DNA of 64,000 bases from assembly GCA_017557625.1 (NCBI GenBank), contig JAFYYG010000066.1, positions 62,001 through 126,000 on the forward strand, in the 5' to 3' direction. A program made the translations under genes and the position numbers. Positions 1 through 8,315 of the stretch are shown here, piece after piece. How positions within the stretch are numbered: position 1 is the first letter of the stretch; the number at the start of each line of letters is the position of its first letter. The stretch is from Muribaculaceae bacterium (lineage in GTDB: Bacteria; Bacteroidota; Bacteroidia; Bacteroidales; Muribaculaceae). The notes under the pieces were generated by a model, which saw nothing but the letters and a program-made list of their open reading frames with translations, had not been told where the DNA came from and did not search any database.

Positions 1-150
1 GCCGCTCTTCTCTACACCACCAACCAGTACAGCATCAGCGACACCTTCAAGTTTGGTATCACCATGATGTTCATCAGCTGGCTGATGATAATCGTGTGGG
101 GCGATACCGTGCTGAGGTGGTTCGGTTATACCGATGGAGTGTTCTTTTAA
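1..150 (+). CDS. C-terminal end of an SLC13-type anion permease (partial)
   Basis: An open frame enters from the left edge and stops with TAA at 148-150, leaving 49 residues. The visible part is hydrophobic and ends in a membrane segment followed by a short tail finishing GYTDGVFF. The pattern ISDTFKFGITMMFISWL resembles the last transmembrane helix of DASS/SLC13 sodium-coupled anion (sulfate, dicarboxylate) transporters, where a conserved Phe-Gly-x-Pro/Ile region precedes the final helix. Only the end is present, so the family call is tentative. It could be another polytopic transporter. Confidence 0.5.
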   Translation, partial: AALLYTTNQYSISDTFKFGITMMFISWLMIIVWGDTVLRWFGYTDGVFF

Positions 151-206
151 ATGCATAATGCACAATTAACAATAAATAGCGTTTCCTATCAACGACAGCA
201 ACCATT

Positions 207-286
207 ATCAAACAAAAACAACAAGAAAAATAATTAATAAAACACTATTTTGTTGTATTTGTTCTTCTTTGTTGAATTTGTTTGAT
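207..286. repeat. 80-bp inverted-repeat element, copy 1
   Basis: The left end ATCAAACAAAAACAACAA (207-224) pairs with the right end TTGTTGAATTTGTTTGAT (269-286) at 16 of 18 positions, around an AT-rich middle. A second element with the same ends lies at 48508-48584. It occupies most of the gap before the gene at 338. No coding potential is visible. It may be a small non-autonomous mobile element or a structured leader. Confidence 0.6.
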
Positions 287-337
287 GATAATGTGGAAAA
301 AACAAGATCACTGAATAGTTACAAACAATAAACTCAA

Positions 338-1783
338 ATGATTGACATCAAGCCAAAGATTCATGACAGCAACACGCTGGAGTTCAAAGTGGGTTTCCTG
401 CCTAACGACGGGAGGACTCACGATGACTTCTACATGAACACATGGATTTTCATCCCCGAGCGGCTTGATGTGAACAAGCACACCTATAGCAAAGACACGT
501 TTTACTGCGACACGCTGTCATATCTGCGACTTATTACTCCACGCTATGAGCTGCGCGAACTTACCGATGTTCATTCGCTGCCATTCTCGCGCATGAAGCA
601 GGCGTGCGAGAAGCCGGTGAACGACAACAAGGAGTTTGAGAACGAGGTAAAGATGTATGCCTCTATCGTAAAGAGCAGCGTGCGCGACGCATATATCAAA
701 ATCACCCGTCAGACCAACGGAGAGGCGCAACGCAGCCTCGCCTGCGACCTCGTGGAGCAAGCCAAGGTGGTGGCGGAAATGTACCGCTCCCTGCGCCCAA
801 CACTGCTTGAGAGCGAAGAAGGGAAACAAGTGGTGGTCTTTTATGACTTTGGCGATGAGTTCATCTCCAACATAATTGAGCAGCACTTAGGACGAATTGT
901 CAAACTCTTGAACCCTCGTGAGAGAAGCGGTAGACCACTGCTGTCGATGCTCACCCAAATGCTCGACAGTGAACACAAATACCGCAAGAGCCGCAAATAT
1001 CTTGACGTAGAGGCCGATAGTCCCGACAGCAACCGCCAGTTTGTGTATCACGCAAGCCAACTCAAGAAATATATCGAGAGCAACCTCTACCTGCCCACCC
1101 ACAAGCGCCGCAACACCGCATTCCTCGAACAGGTGGCGTTCAGCGTGGCGGCAGGAATCTCGATGGTGTTTGCCACAGTGGTGTCGTTTGCCTTCCAGCA
1201 GACTTATGGCAACTTCACGCTGCCGTTCTTCATCGCTCTGGTGATAAGCTATATGTTCAAGGATCGTATCAAAGACTTGATACGCAACTACTTTGCTCAT
1301 GGTTTGGGCAGCCGATTCTACGACTACCTCATTAAAATCCGCGTCGGTCTTCGAAATATTGGCAAGGTTAAGGAAGGCTTCGACTTCGTGTCGCCGCAAG
1401 ATGTGTCGCGGCACGTCAACGAGAAACGCGCCCGCAAGAATCCGCTCGTCGTGAATCGCGGAGTGGATGAGCAGGTGATTCAGTACCGCAAGTACGTTCA
1501 CCTAAAGCGCAAAGCTGTGGACCAGCTCTCGGCATATCCTATCAACGGCATCAACAACATCGTGCGCTTCAACCTCGCAGGTTTCATGCGCAAGATGGAC
1601 AACCCCACCGTGCCGCTTTATGTCAATAATGGTGACGCCGCAAACCATTACACCGATGGCGACAAGGCCTACTACCTGAATTTTATCATACAATGTAAAT
1701 ATGAGGACAAGAGCGAGTACAAGCGCTACCGTGTGTGCTTGCGTCGCGACGGCATTCAAAGCATAGAGGAGAAACAGCAATAA
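338..1783 (+). CDS. Conserved-looking hypothetical protein with a central membrane hairpin
   Basis: This 481-residue protein has no signal peptide. Residues 1-260 are soluble and charged. Two hydrophobic segments follow at about 268-287 and 293-309 (GISMVFATVVSFAF and LPFFIALVISYMF), then a basic stretch (KDRIKDLIRNYF) and a soluble C-terminal domain. This predicts a membrane hairpin with both soluble domains on the same, probably cytoplasmic, side. I recognise no enzymatic motif. The ATG at 338 follows an AT-rich leader that shares a repeated block with the leader of the M13 peptidase gene at 49368. A small lipoprotein gene follows 50 nt downstream, so the two may be cotranscribed. Function unknown. 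Confidence 0.75.
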   Translation: MIDIKPKIHDSNTLEFKVGFLPNDGRTHDDFYMNTWIFIPERLDVNKHTYSKDTFYCDTLSYLRLITPRYELRELTDVHSLPFSRMKQACEKPVNDNKEFENEVKMYASIVKSSVRDAYIKITRQTNGEAQRSLACDLVEQAKVVAEMYRSLRPTLLESEEGKQVVVFYDFGDEFISNIIEQHLGRIVKLLNPRERSGRPLLSMLTQMLDSEHKYRKSRKYLDVEADSPDSNRQFVYHASQLKKYIESNLYLPTHKRRNTAFLEQVAFSVAAGISMVFATVVSFAFQQTYGNFTLPFFIALVISYMFKDRIKDLIRNYFAHGLGSRFYDYLIKIRVGLRNIGKVKEGFDFVSPQDVSRHVNEKRARKNPLVVNRGVDEQVIQYRKYVHLKRKAVDQLSAYPINGINNIVRFNLAGFMRKMDNPTVPLYVNNGDAANHYTDGDKAYYLNFIIQCKYEDKSEYKRYRVCLRRDGIQSIEEKQQ

Positions 1784-1833
1784 ATCATAAGTTTAGAGGT
1801 TAGAGTTTAGGGTTAGATAAAAACTTTAAGTCA

Positions 1834-2196
1834 ATGAAAAAAATACTGACCATAATCGCCTTAGCGCTTGTTTGCATGGCCTGTGAAAACAAAAGCACCG
1901 TAAATATCTTAATCGCCAACGAGCACGACCGTGACACCACCAATGTGGTGGTGCATATAGCAGTTAATGAGATTATGCAGCACGTTGACGCTAAGTCGGT
2001 CGATTCACTCACGTTGCTCAACGAGAAGAACCAACCAGTGACCTTCACCACTACAGGCGACGGCAAGAACATCGAGTTTGTGGTGCCAGTGGTCAAAGCC
2101 CGCTCGCAAAAGAACTACTCCCTCAACACAAGCAACCCCAGCCTCAGCGACAACCTGTTCAGCTTCCGCAAAACAAGTATCAACATCAACCTATAA
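1834..2196 (+). CDS. Small lipoprotein of unknown function
   Basis: This 120-residue protein starts with a typical lipoprotein signal (MKKILTIIALALVCMAC), where Cys20 would be lipidated. The lipobox is slightly degenerate (C-M-A-C). The remaining 100 residues look like a beta-sandwich with alternating hydrophobic strands (TVNILIANEHDRD, FTTTGDGKNIEFVVP), and no catalytic motif is visible. The pattern is faintly like the N-terminal part of DUF4861-type proteins, but I would not name it on that. It lies 50 nt after the membrane protein gene and likely forms an operon with it. Confidence 0.7.
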   Translation: MKKILTIIALALVCMACENKSTVNILIANEHDRDTTNVVVHIAVNEIMQHVDAKSVDSLTLLNEKNQPVTFTTTGDGKNIEFVVPVVKARSQKNYSLNTSNPSLSDNLFSFRKTSININL

Positions 2197-2247
2197 CTAA
2201 CCCTTGAAAATATAATTTGCTGTCGCTATTTCGAGTTGTTGCTCTTT

Positions 2248-2279
2248 TTTTGCCATTTAAAAATTTATTATTACCTTTG
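2248..2279 (+). promoter_or_regulatory. Bacteroides-type promoter for the porin gene
   Basis: TTTG at 2248-2251, 20 nt, then TACCTTTG at 2272-2279 matches the Bacteroidota primary sigma consensus. It lies inside a longer open frame that begins at 2217, which argues for translation starting at the ATG at 2304 instead. Confidence 0.75.
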
Positions 2280-2303
2280 TGCAATAATAAAGTTTATAAT
2301 ACT

Positions 2304-3641
2304 ATGACTGCTTACCGATACCATTTGAGAGTGCTGGCAGTGGTGATTGCTGTGTCGCTGCTGATGCCTAGCATTGCTCTGGCGCAGGAGACGCAAGATG
2401 ATAATAGTGAGAAGCTAAACAATTTCACTGTTGATGCTGAACTGATGACACGCAGCGAACTGCGCCTGGGTGGCTTACCTGACAACGAGGAGGACAACGA
2501 TAACAAGGCCTATTTCATCCTCGAGCGCACTAGATTAGGTCTCGACTATGAGCGCACTTTCCTCAAGGCGCACATCACAGCTCAGCACTCGGCAGTGTGG
2601 GGACAGGCGGGCAAAGGGTCGTTCAACCTTTATGAGGCATGGGTACAGCTAACCTCTCGCAAAGGCTTTTTTGCCAAGATTGGTCGCCAGGTTCTCAGCT
2701 ACGACGATGAGCGCATTATCGGCTCCAACGACTGGGCAATGGCAGCGCTCTCGCACGACCTTGTGAAAGTGGGCTACGAAGGAGGCTCTCACAAGCTGCA
2801 CGCCATGCTTGCTTATAACCAAAATGCCGAGAGCGTGAACGGCGGCACAGAATACCGTAACGGCGACAAGCCCTATAAGCTGATGCAGAACCTATGGTAT
2901 CACTACGACCATCCACGAGTTCCCTTTGGCGCTTCACTGCTGTTTATGAATCAAGGTTTGCAAAGCGTGAATGAAGAAAACCTTGACAAGACTTATTACC
3001 AGCAGCTGTTAGGAACATATGTTAGCTATCGCCCCAAGCAATGGAGTCTTGAAGGCTCGTTCTACTACCAGATGGGCAAGAACGATTATGGTCTTGATAT
3101 TTCGGCATGGATGGCGAGTGTGAGAGGTACTTACCGACCCTCAACTCAATGGGGCATAAATGCCGGTTATGACATCTTGAGTGGCGACCCCTATTTTGCT
3201 GTTCCTCCAGGTGGTGGCTTTGGACTTGTTCAGCACAAGACAATCAAAGGATTCAGTCCTGTGTATGGTTCTCATCACAAGTTCTATGGCGCGATGGACT
3301 TCTTCTACATCACTTCCTACTATGATGGATTCACCCCAGGACTGCAGAACTACTATGCCGGAGCTTCTTATATGCTCAGCAACAAGCTGAAATTTGACGC
3401 CACCTATCACTATTTCGCTATAGCCACCAACACCGAGAACCTTGACAAGCCCCTTGGCCACGAGATAGAGCTCTCGGCAAGCTACACACCCATCAAGGAA
3501 GTTACCATCTCGGCTGGCTACTCCTATATGCACGGAACAGAGACAATGGAGCGCCTGAAACGCGTTGACAACGAGCGCAATCTGCACTGGGCGTGGCTCA
3601 ACCTCATTGTCAGGCCACGCTTCCTGCAAGTGAAGTGGTAG
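2304..3641 (+). CDS. Alginate-export-family outer-membrane porin-like protein
   Basis: The frame is open from 2217, but the ATG at 2304 is chosen because a promoter lies inside the earlier part and residues from there form a clean signal peptide (hydrophobic core, then ALAQE). The mature protein, about 420 residues, is built of amphipathic beta strands with aromatic girdles and resembles the alginate-export porin family (AlgE-like, PF13372): FILERTRLGLDYER, a GRQVLSYDDERIIGSNDW block and a long series of Tyr-rich strands. It ends in RFLQVKW, an aromatic C-terminus as expected for outer-membrane barrels. It probably forms a substrate-selective pore. The substrate cannot be read from sequence, and alginate itself is not implied. 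It stands alone between a lipoprotein gene and a phosphatase gene. Confidence 0.8.
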   Translation: MTAYRYHLRVLAVVIAVSLLMPSIALAQETQDDNSEKLNNFTVDAELMTRSELRLGGLPDNEEDNDNKAYFILERTRLGLDYERTFLKAHITAQHSAVWGQAGKGSFNLYEAWVQLTSRKGFFAKIGRQVLSYDDERIIGSNDWAMAALSHDLVKVGYEGGSHKLHAMLAYNQNAESVNGGTEYRNGDKPYKLMQNLWYHYDHPRVPFGASLLFMNQGLQSVNEENLDKTYYQQLLGTYVSYRPKQWSLEGSFYYQMGKNDYGLDISAWMASVRGTYRPSTQWGINAGYDILSGDPYFAVPPGGGFGLVQHKTIKGFSPVYGSHHKFYGAMDFFYITSYYDGFTPGLQNYYAGASYMLSNKLKFDATYHYFAIATNTENLDKPLGHEIELSASYTPIKEVTISAGYSYMHGTETMERLKRVDNERNLHWAWLNLIVRPRFLQVKW

Positions 3642-3648
3642 GATTTTT

Positions 3649-3701
3649 AATGCATAATGCATAATTCACAATGCATAATTTATTAAGCATTAAGCATAAT
3701 G
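3649..3701. repeat. TGCATAATG microrepeat cluster
   Basis: The gap contains AATGCATAATGCATAATT, a second ATGCATAATT and an AAGCATTAAGCATAATG tail, all variants of one self-complementary word. A similar piece (ATGCATAATGCACAATT) lies at 151-167. It is not coding and has no terminator-like T-run. Confidence 0.5.
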
Positions 3702-3752
3702 TACACTTCTCTCACTACTAAACACTAAACTGCGCCGTAGGCGCCATATAGA

Positions 3753-5948
3753 ATGAAAAAACTGCTGGATAAGATAAAGAAACTCTTTAATAGGCGCACA
3801 TGGATAACTCTGATCATCGTGTTTGCCGCACTGCTGATAGAGTTGTTCTCGTGGGCGCAGTATTACTATACCAAACAACTTCTCGAAGAAGAGCTTGAAA
3901 AGAAAGCCGCAATTGAGATGACCATGAAGGCCATCCTCGTTAAGAGTATGCTCAACACCACCGAACAGGTGCTTAACAGCCATGTGACCGAAATCACTAA
4001 ACTGACCGAAGATCGCGACGACATTCACGATGCCCTGCGCACGATAGTTGAAGCTAACGACTACTTTACTGGTGTAGGTTTGGCATTTGAGCCTGGTTAT
4101 TACGGGGGACATGACGAGCTGTATGAGCCCTGGGCTTTTAACTCTAAAGATGGTGTTAAGGTGAAAGAGAATATTGCCATGCGAGGTGGTCACGACTACA
4201 CTAATTTCAAGTTCTACACCGAACCTATGTCAACGGGAAAGCCCTATTGGAGCGATCCTTACATCGACAGTGTTGAGACCAAATCATTTATCACCACTTA
4301 TTCTGTGCCCATCATCGACAAGAGCGGGCAGAAGGCGGGCATTGCGGGCATCGACCTCTCGCTCGAATGGCTCAGCGACAGCCTTAACAACCGTCACATG
4401 TATCCATCTTCATTCTGTATGCTGCTTACCGATGACGGCAAACTCATATCCCAGCCTTCTAAGAACCATTCTCGCTATAAAGACTTTGACGATGCCATCC
4501 GTTTAATCAACGATTCCACCGCCAATGCGCGCACAGTTGCCAAAAGCAAAATCAAGGTGATAGAGTTCGACACCGAAGACGGCAAAGAGGCCTGTGTCTT
4601 TTTCCACCACATGAAAGGCAACCCACACTGGATGATTGCTGTGGTGTGCTATGACGACGAGGTGTATGCTGGACTGAAAGCTATTCGCCTGAGGACGGGC
4701 CTGCTCATGCTGCTGGGATTCATGCTGCTGGGTTATATCATCTACCGTTTTCTTAAGAACAACAAGCGCATGGCGCAAAACGAGATTGAGCGTGAGCGCC
4801 TGAGCAGCGAGCTGCAAGTGGCGAAGCGCATACAGAGCGAGATGCTGCCGCATGACGACATCAGCCACAACAATATCGACATTGCCGCCACTCTGCTTGC
4901 CGCACGCGAGGTGGGAGGTGATATCTACGATTACTTCCTGCGTGACGACAAGCTGTTCTTCTGCATTGGCGATGCCAGTGGCAAGGGAGTGGCATCGGCT
5001 CTCATCATGTCGGTGACTCACTCCATGTTCCGCTCCTTCGGCTCTCGTGAGAGCAACCCAGCCCGCATCATGCAGAGCATCAACCAAGCTGTGTGCCACG
5101 GCAACGACTCAAGCATGTTCGTCACCTTCTTCATTGGCGTGCTTGACTTGCCTACTGGTCGCCTGCACTACTGCAACGCTGGTCACGACACGCCCGTCGT
5201 CATCGCTGGCGAACCTTGCAAACTCGACGTGAAGGCCAACATGGCTCTTGGCATAGTCAAGGATTGGTTCTATGAGAGACAAGAAACAATACTTAAACCT
5301 GGCGACACGCTATTGCTCTACACCGACGGCCTCACCGAGGCGATGGACGCCAAGCACCAGCAATTCGGACTGCAACGAGTGATGGAAACAATCTCCAGTC
5401 ACCCTGACGAGGCTCCACAGCGGCTGCTCGACACTCTCACTGGTACGATGAGCCGTTTTGTGGGCAATGCCGAACAAAGCGACGACCTCACCATGCTGGC
5501 GGTGCGATACAGTCCTGCCGTTAAGGAGACAGTTCTGAAACAAGGCCTGGCCATAGAAAATGACTTGTCGCACATCGCTCAAGTGAACGATTTTGTCACA
5601 GAGTTCTGCAACCATCTCAACCTTGACAAGAGCCTTGCTACCAATATGCGCCTCGCCATCGAGGAAGCGGTGGTGAATATTATCAACTATGCATATCCTA
5701 AGGGCGAGAAAGGCGACATCGGCATCGTGGCTTCGGCGACAAGCGATTCCATTGAGTGGGTAATCACCGACAACGGCGTGGCGTTCGCTCCTACTGATGC
5801 CCCCGATGTCGATACCTCGCTCAGCGCCGAAGACCGCCAGATAGGCGGCTTGGGCATCTTCCTCGTGCGCCAGCTTATGGACACCATCAACTACGAGCGC
5901 ATAGATCACAAGAACGTCCTCACGCTGACGAAGAAGTATCAAAAATAA
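3753..5948 (+). CDS. Membrane SpoIIE/PP2C phosphatase with Cache-like sensor and C-terminal anti-sigma-type kinase domain
   Basis: This 731-residue protein has a first transmembrane helix at about 17-35, an extracytoplasmic domain of about 270 residues resembling a double Cache sensor (WAFNSKDGVKVKEN, KPYWSDPYIDS), a second helix at about 313-330, a linker coiled coil and a SpoIIE/RsbU-type phosphatase domain (370-575; REVGGDIYDYF near 385, GDASGKGVASAL near 407, LLLYTDGLTEAMD). It ends in a HATPase_c domain of the RsbW/SpoIIAB type (600-731; N-box EEAVVNIINYAYP, G-box IGGLGIFLV). One protein therefore carries both arms of a partner switch: a phosphatase that dephosphorylates a STAS antagonist and a kinase that phosphorylates it. 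A STAS protein of the right type is at 9646. It likely senses a periplasmic ligand. The target is unknown, and no sigma factor is in the window. Confidence 0.88.
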   Translation: MKKLLDKIKKLFNRRTWITLIIVFAALLIELFSWAQYYYTKQLLEEELEKKAAIEMTMKAILVKSMLNTTEQVLNSHVTEITKLTEDRDDIHDALRTIVEANDYFTGVGLAFEPGYYGGHDELYEPWAFNSKDGVKVKENIAMRGGHDYTNFKFYTEPMSTGKPYWSDPYIDSVETKSFITTYSVPIIDKSGQKAGIAGIDLSLEWLSDSLNNRHMYPSSFCMLLTDDGKLISQPSKNHSRYKDFDDAIRLINDSTANARTVAKSKIKVIEFDTEDGKEACVFFHHMKGNPHWMIAVVCYDDEVYAGLKAIRLRTGLLMLLGFMLLGYIIYRFLKNNKRMAQNEIERERLSSELQVAKRIQSEMLPHDDISHNNIDIAATLLAAREVGGDIYDYFLRDDKLFFCIGDASGKGVASALIMSVTHSMFRSFGSRESNPARIMQSINQAVCHGNDSSMFVTFFIGVLDLPTGRLHYCNAGHDTPVVIAGEPCKLDVKANMALGIVKDWFYERQETILKPGDTLLLYTDGLTEAMDAKHQQFGLQRVMETISSHPDEAPQRLLDTLTGTMSRFVGNAEQSDDLTMLAVRYSPAVKETVLKQGLAIENDLSHIAQVNDFVTEFCNHLNLDKSLATNMRLAIEEAVVNIINYAYPKGEKGDIGIVASATSDSIEWVITDNGVAFAPTDAPDVDTSLSAEDRQIGGLGIFLVRQLMDTINYERIDHKNVLTLTKKYQK

Positions 5949-5954
5949 CTTTCA

Positions 5955-6296
5955 TTATTGGCTAGCAGGGATGACTTTTCGGCCTGCGTCGGTCATTAGT
6001 CCGCGGCGTTCAAGGTCGGCGCACCGTTGCTTGTTGAGTTCGGTCCAGTGGCTGCGTTTGCGTCGCGGTGATAGCCGTTGGGCGACACATCCTGGCGAGA
6101 GGCTTTTCACAGTTGAGTCAATCCACCCGAAACACAATGCTTCTTCCACCACATCAATGTAAGCCATAACACCTTCGGGCTTGATTTTTGAGCGGCTGCA
6201 CACCACCCAGCATTCTTTCTCGGTGCTGTGGTTCAGTTCAAGCCATTGGCGCAGCTGAGTCCTCTCGCTGAATTCTAGTAGATTGGTTATCTCCAT
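5955..6296 (-). CDS. YdeI/OmpD-associated family protein, short form
   Basis: From the ATG at 6296 it has 113 residues; an in-frame TTG four codons upstream is less likely. It matches the N-terminal part of the YdeI/OmdA family (LRQWLELNHSTEKECWVV, VVEEALCFGWIDSTVKS, RLSPRRKRSHWTELN, RGLMTDAGRKVI). Family members I know are near 190 residues, so about 70 C-terminal residues are missing. The sequence ends in a clean stop and not in an evident frameshift, so a genuine short form is possible. It converges on the SpoIIE gene with only 6 nt between stops. Its biochemical role is not established. Confidence 0.75.
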   Translation of the reverse strand: MEITNLLEFSERTQLRQWLELNHSTEKECWVVCSRSKIKPEGVMAYIDVVEEALCFGWIDSTVKSLSPGCVAQRLSPRRKRSHWTELNKQRCADLERRGLMTDAGRKVIPASQ

Positions 6297-6406
6297 GTGA
6301 CTAATCAATCTATTGTTAGTTTCTATACAGCATAGATATGCAGTTTTTCTTCTTTAAGTTGGGGAGCAAAGCGGTTGGATTTAAAGATATGATGAGTCAA
6401 TTCTCG

Positions 6407-7636
6407 TTAATTGCCGCAGAATTGTCCCGCCAGCAGGATGGCGTGAGTGGTCTCGTCGTAGATGAAATAGATGAAGGGGTGGTTGGCGTTGAACTGTGGA
6501 TTCAAAGCTTTAACAATAAAACTTTGCACAGTCACACCACTGGCTTCGGTGCCATATTCGTTGACAGTTATTTTTGTGTCTTGGGTGAATCGGTTGATAT
6601 ACGACTCCACCTTGCTGAGCCTGCTGAAGTCAGCCCTCTCGTCAAATGCAGTTGGCATAAAAGCCGATAACATCTCTTGCAGGTCTATATTGCAAGAGGT
6701 GGAGAATTGAGGCAACTTCAAATCAATCTCGGCCTCTGTTTCTTCCATGCCTGAGATTATGGCATTAAATTCATTGGCGTTCATGCTCGTCAAGAAATCA
6801 TTGATTTTTGCTTTCTTGGGCAAGATGATGAGCATGCGGTACTCGCTGTTGTCATATTTCTTTGAGATTGCTTGACATTTGTCATTCTCGTAATATAGTT
6901 CATGAAAATACTGGAACATTGTGGGAACCTCTGTCGTATTGCCATCATCGTTGATAAATTCCCTGTCAAGAGTTTGGCTCTTATCAAAGGGATTTTCCCA
7001 CAGAGCCTTGAAATTCATGTAATTGATGAGATAGGCAAGCTCATTGTCGTTTGTTTCCTCAACAATGTTGTCAAATTCGCCATTCGATTGTTGCTTTATC
7101 CAGTCATTGATTTGCTGTGTCGCATCGCTGGAGCCAAAGTAGAGATTGCTGATTTGTGCGTTATAAATACCTGTTATCGACATTATGAAATCCTGGCTAA
7201 TTGGGTACATCATATTCATCGCCAAATAATTGCTCATCACGACCGATGGAGAGAAATGAGCGATGTATCGGCTGTAGAATGAGTTAGCCTCGGTTGATGG
7301 TCCAATTAAGGCCTCTATCTCTTGGAGCGTTGTACCGTTGGCTCCATTGCTTGTCATGGCAAGTGCGCAACTCACGCTCAATGGCGAAAACGTGAAACTT
7401 TTATAGGGTGTCTCGTTCGACTGTTTTTTCAAAAGAGTAAATGCCAGTTCATTTGCCTTGTCAATACAAAAAAGATCCTCGGTGTCAAGAGTTAGCGGTG
7501 AGTTGTTCTTCGCCACTTGTGATTGAAAACCATTCTCTGTTTTTGAAACTTTATTGGTTTCATTGTACACCTCGCACGATAAGAACATAACCATCAGCAT
7601 ACATAATGCTAAAATATGTTGTATTTTTTTTCTCAT
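6407..7636 (-). CDS. Serpin family lipoprotein (protease inhibitor)
   Basis: The ATG at 7636 gives a lipoprotein signal (hydrophobic core, then FLSC with Cys21). An upstream extension of the frame is rejected because a TATCTTTG promoter element lies in it. The 409-residue protein has the serpin fold signature: an N-terminal ELAFTLLKKQ helix, FSPLSVSCALAM, MTSNGANGTTLQEI, YLINYMNFKALWENPF and the C-terminal HPFIYFIYDETTHAILLAGQF. The hinge EYGTEASGVT keeps the small residues needed for loop insertion, so it should be inhibitory. Counting from the hinge places Lys at P1 (VK|AL), which would favour trypsin-like proteases; this register is inference. As a surface lipoprotein it would protect the cell from host or bacterial serine proteases. 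Confidence 0.92.
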   Translation of the reverse strand: MRKKIQHILALCMLMVMFLSCEVYNETNKVSKTENGFQSQVAKNNSPLTLDTEDLFCIDKANELAFTLLKKQSNETPYKSFTFSPLSVSCALAMTSNGANGTTLQEIEALIGPSTEANSFYSRYIAHFSPSVVMSNYLAMNMMYPISQDFIMSITGIYNAQISNLYFGSSDATQQINDWIKQQSNGEFDNIVEETNDNELAYLINYMNFKALWENPFDKSQTLDREFINDDGNTTEVPTMFQYFHELYYENDKCQAISKKYDNSEYRMLIILPKKAKINDFLTSMNANEFNAIISGMEETEAEIDLKLPQFSTSCNIDLQEMLSAFMPTAFDERADFSRLSKVESYINRFTQDTKITVNEYGTEASGVTVQSFIVKALNPQFNANHPFIYFIYDETTHAILLAGQFCGN

Positions 7637-7673
7637 TATTTCTTTTTTTAGTTGATGAACAGTTGTGATTTTG

Positions 7674-7705
7674 CAAAGATATGTTTTATTTTGATGAGGA
7701 ACAAG
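7674..7705 (-). promoter_or_regulatory. Serpin promoter
   Basis: On the minus strand TATCTTTG (7674-7681) matches TAnnTTTG, with a CTTG in place of TTTG about 20 nt upstream (7702-7705). It places transcription start roughly 30 nt before the serpin ATG. Confidence 0.6.
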
Positions 7706-8124
7706 CTTTTTCTCAAAAAGTCGCACCTGACGGTGTCGAAAAGCCGGCTACGCCGGAATAATTTTCATTTTTTCTTCTTTAAGTTGTTTTGTCCTAAAAG
7801 TAACTACCTATTTAATCTGTTTCAAACTCACAAGTGAGTAGATGCCAATTTTGCACACCCCAAAATTGGCAATTTATCGCATTTTAAGAGAGGTGCTGTT
7901 TTCCGCGCGAGGTGATTGCTGAGAAAAATGGTATCTGATTATTAGCGAAATAGTTCTAAGGATTTACAAAATGGCGTGTCCCATTGCGGAAAACAGGACG
8001 ACAGGAGAAATACAGTCTCTGTAACGTTTTGTGTGGGCAGATACTGCTGCGTCGATGAGATGGCATTTCTTAACGAAGTATTGGTATTAGACGACAAGTG
8101 AGAAAACAATAATCCGTTTGCTAT

Positions 8125-8240
8125 CGATTTATCGCATTCTGAGAGGGGTAAAATTTGCAATTTATCGCAGTCAGAGATAGGTAAAATTTGCAATTTATCG
8201 CAGTCTGAGAGAGGTGAAATTTGCAATTTATCGCAGTTTG
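8125..8240. repeat. Iteron-like 33-bp tandem repeats
   Basis: The word TTTATCGCA occurs at 8128, 8161, 8194 and 8227, exactly 33 bp apart, embedded in a longer conserved unit (TTTGCAATTTATCGCAG followed by a GAGAGGTGAAA-like half). An isolated copy is at 7873. The core TGCAATTTATCGCA is an imperfect palindrome (10 of 14). A spacing near three helical turns puts each core on the same DNA face, as for arrays of protein-binding sites. The array lies about 80 bp before the start of the DUF4143 ATPase gene. Confidence 0.8.
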
Positions 8241-8315
8241 GATAACATAAAAAGGTCGAATTATTGCATTTTAGAAAAAAAAGTGTTTACTTTGTAGCGA
8301 TAAAAAATTAGCTCA

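Larger units (their letters stand above)
7637..8315. other. 679-bp gene-free region between serpin and ATPase
   Basis: It holds the serpin promoter, a perfect 11-bp inverted repeat TGCCAATTTTG (7843-7853) / CAAAATTGGCA (7861-7871) with a 7-nt spacer, a first TTTATCGCA word directly after it (7873), and the 33-bp repeat array at 8125-8240. A TACTTTG element at 8288-8294 probably drives the gene at 8316. A 94-codon frame on the minus strand across the array is a by-product of the repeats, which are 33 bp and keep the frame, so I do not call it as a gene. Confidence 0.6.

Noticed and set aside
2217..2303. Longer start for the porin gene
   Set aside because: The segment contains a complete promoter and would hide the signal peptide.
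7942..8226. 94-codon minus-strand gene with 11-residue repeats
   Set aside because: It arises from the 33-bp DNA repeats, has no promoter or homology signal, and the DNA pattern is better explained as binding sites.
8125..8240. CRISPR array
   Set aside because: The 33-bp units are contiguous with no unique spacers and no cas genes are near. They are tandem repeats.
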